A DNA stretch of 64,000 bases. Origin: Janthinobacterium sp. PC23-8 (GTDB lineage Bacteria; Pseudomonadota; Gammaproteobacteria; Burkholderiales; Burkholderiaceae_D). The stretch spans positions 568,197 through 632,196 of the forward strand of contig NZ_NJGY01000004.1 of the NCBI RefSeq assembly GCF_002250505.1, written 5' to 3'. Positions 63,930-64,000 of the stretch are shown in pieces. The stretch's first letter is position 1. Each line of letters starts with the position of its first letter. The notes below the pieces were generated by a model. The model was not told the DNA's origin. It saw nothing but the letters and a program-made list of their open reading frames with translations, and made no database searches. The position numbers and the translations under genes are program-made.

Positions 63930-64000
63930 AAGGTTATAGGGACAAGCCGTACGGGCAATTAGTACTGGTTAGCTTAATGCATTACTGCACTTCCACACCC
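63930..64000 (-). rRNA. rrl: 23S ribosomal RNA, 3' end (partial)
   Basis: The plus-strand stretch TGCATTACTGCACTTCCACA and the upstream GGGCAATTAGTACTGGTTAG are the complement of the conserved last bases of 23S rRNA. The gene runs out of the window. The spacer 63805-63929 separates it from 5S. Confidence 0.9.

Noticed and set aside
63743..63931. Short frames near the right edge on both strands
   Set aside because: They lie in 5S rRNA and the 23S-5S spacer.

Overview
The window is high-GC DNA from a betaproteobacterium, most likely an Oxalobacteraceae member close to Janthinobacterium, Duganella or Massilia. The basis is the gene families, a PEP-CTERM protein and the 5S/23S rRNA end at the right edge. 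This placement is a judgement from recognition; no search was run. Almost every gene serves the breakdown of nucleic acids, nucleosides or free bases, so the window reads as a roughly 60-kb nucleobase catabolism supercluster.

Left part (1-14.6 kb): the 5' end of a pqiA-like gene, an amidase, then an AT-richer island holding an AAA ATPase/subtilase pair that matches the IetAS anti-phage system. Next come an M20 hydrolase overlapping puuD (membrane urate oxidase with a cytochrome c domain), a divergent LysR regulator, and a UraD-AllC fusion. A TPR/glycosyltransferase-like protein and a second S8 peptidase follow. Directly behind that peptidase lies a 93-aa protein resembling its own prodomain.

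Pyrimidine part (14.6-26.8 kb): a complete reductive uracil/thymine operon on the minus strand. Its order is beta-alanine aminotransferase, MmsA, PreT, PreA, NCS1 permease, dihydropyrimidinase and beta-ureidopropionase. A MocR-type regulator and a RutR-like TetR lie divergently. Between 26.8 and 30.7 kb is a mixed stretch: an exosortase substrate, two small envelope proteins, a VOC protein and a membrane dipeptidase.

Nucleoside part (30.7-45.9 kb): a salvage operon (punA, deoB, deoA, cdd and an unusual two-domain deaminase), then psuK-psuG, a LysR gene, a four-gene BMP-type nucleoside ABC transporter, a NudK-DUF4406 fusion and a DeoR regulator.

Extracellular nucleic acid part (45.9-55.8 kb): a very large TonB-dependent receptor, a lipoprotein 5'-nucleotidase, a secreted PLD-family protein, a secreted S1/P1 nuclease and an exported adenosine deaminase. 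Right part (55.8-64 kb): guaD, xdhC, xdhB, xdhA and puuE on the minus strand, uraH on the plus strand, and the 3' end of an rRNA operon. Together the genes can take external DNA/RNA to nucleosides, bases, urate, allantoate and central metabolites.

The most interesting new observation is a 71-72-bp element present three times, always in the same orientation relative to the downstream gene: before punA-deo, before the BMP transporter and before the TonB receptor. It combines a dyad ATTTATA-N9-TATAAAT (containing a T-N11-A) centred near -66 with a sigma70-like promoter TTGyCA-N17/18-CATAGT. It looks like the shared promoter of an undescribed nucleic-acid-scavenging regulon, possibly controlled by the LysR protein at 38246-39148.
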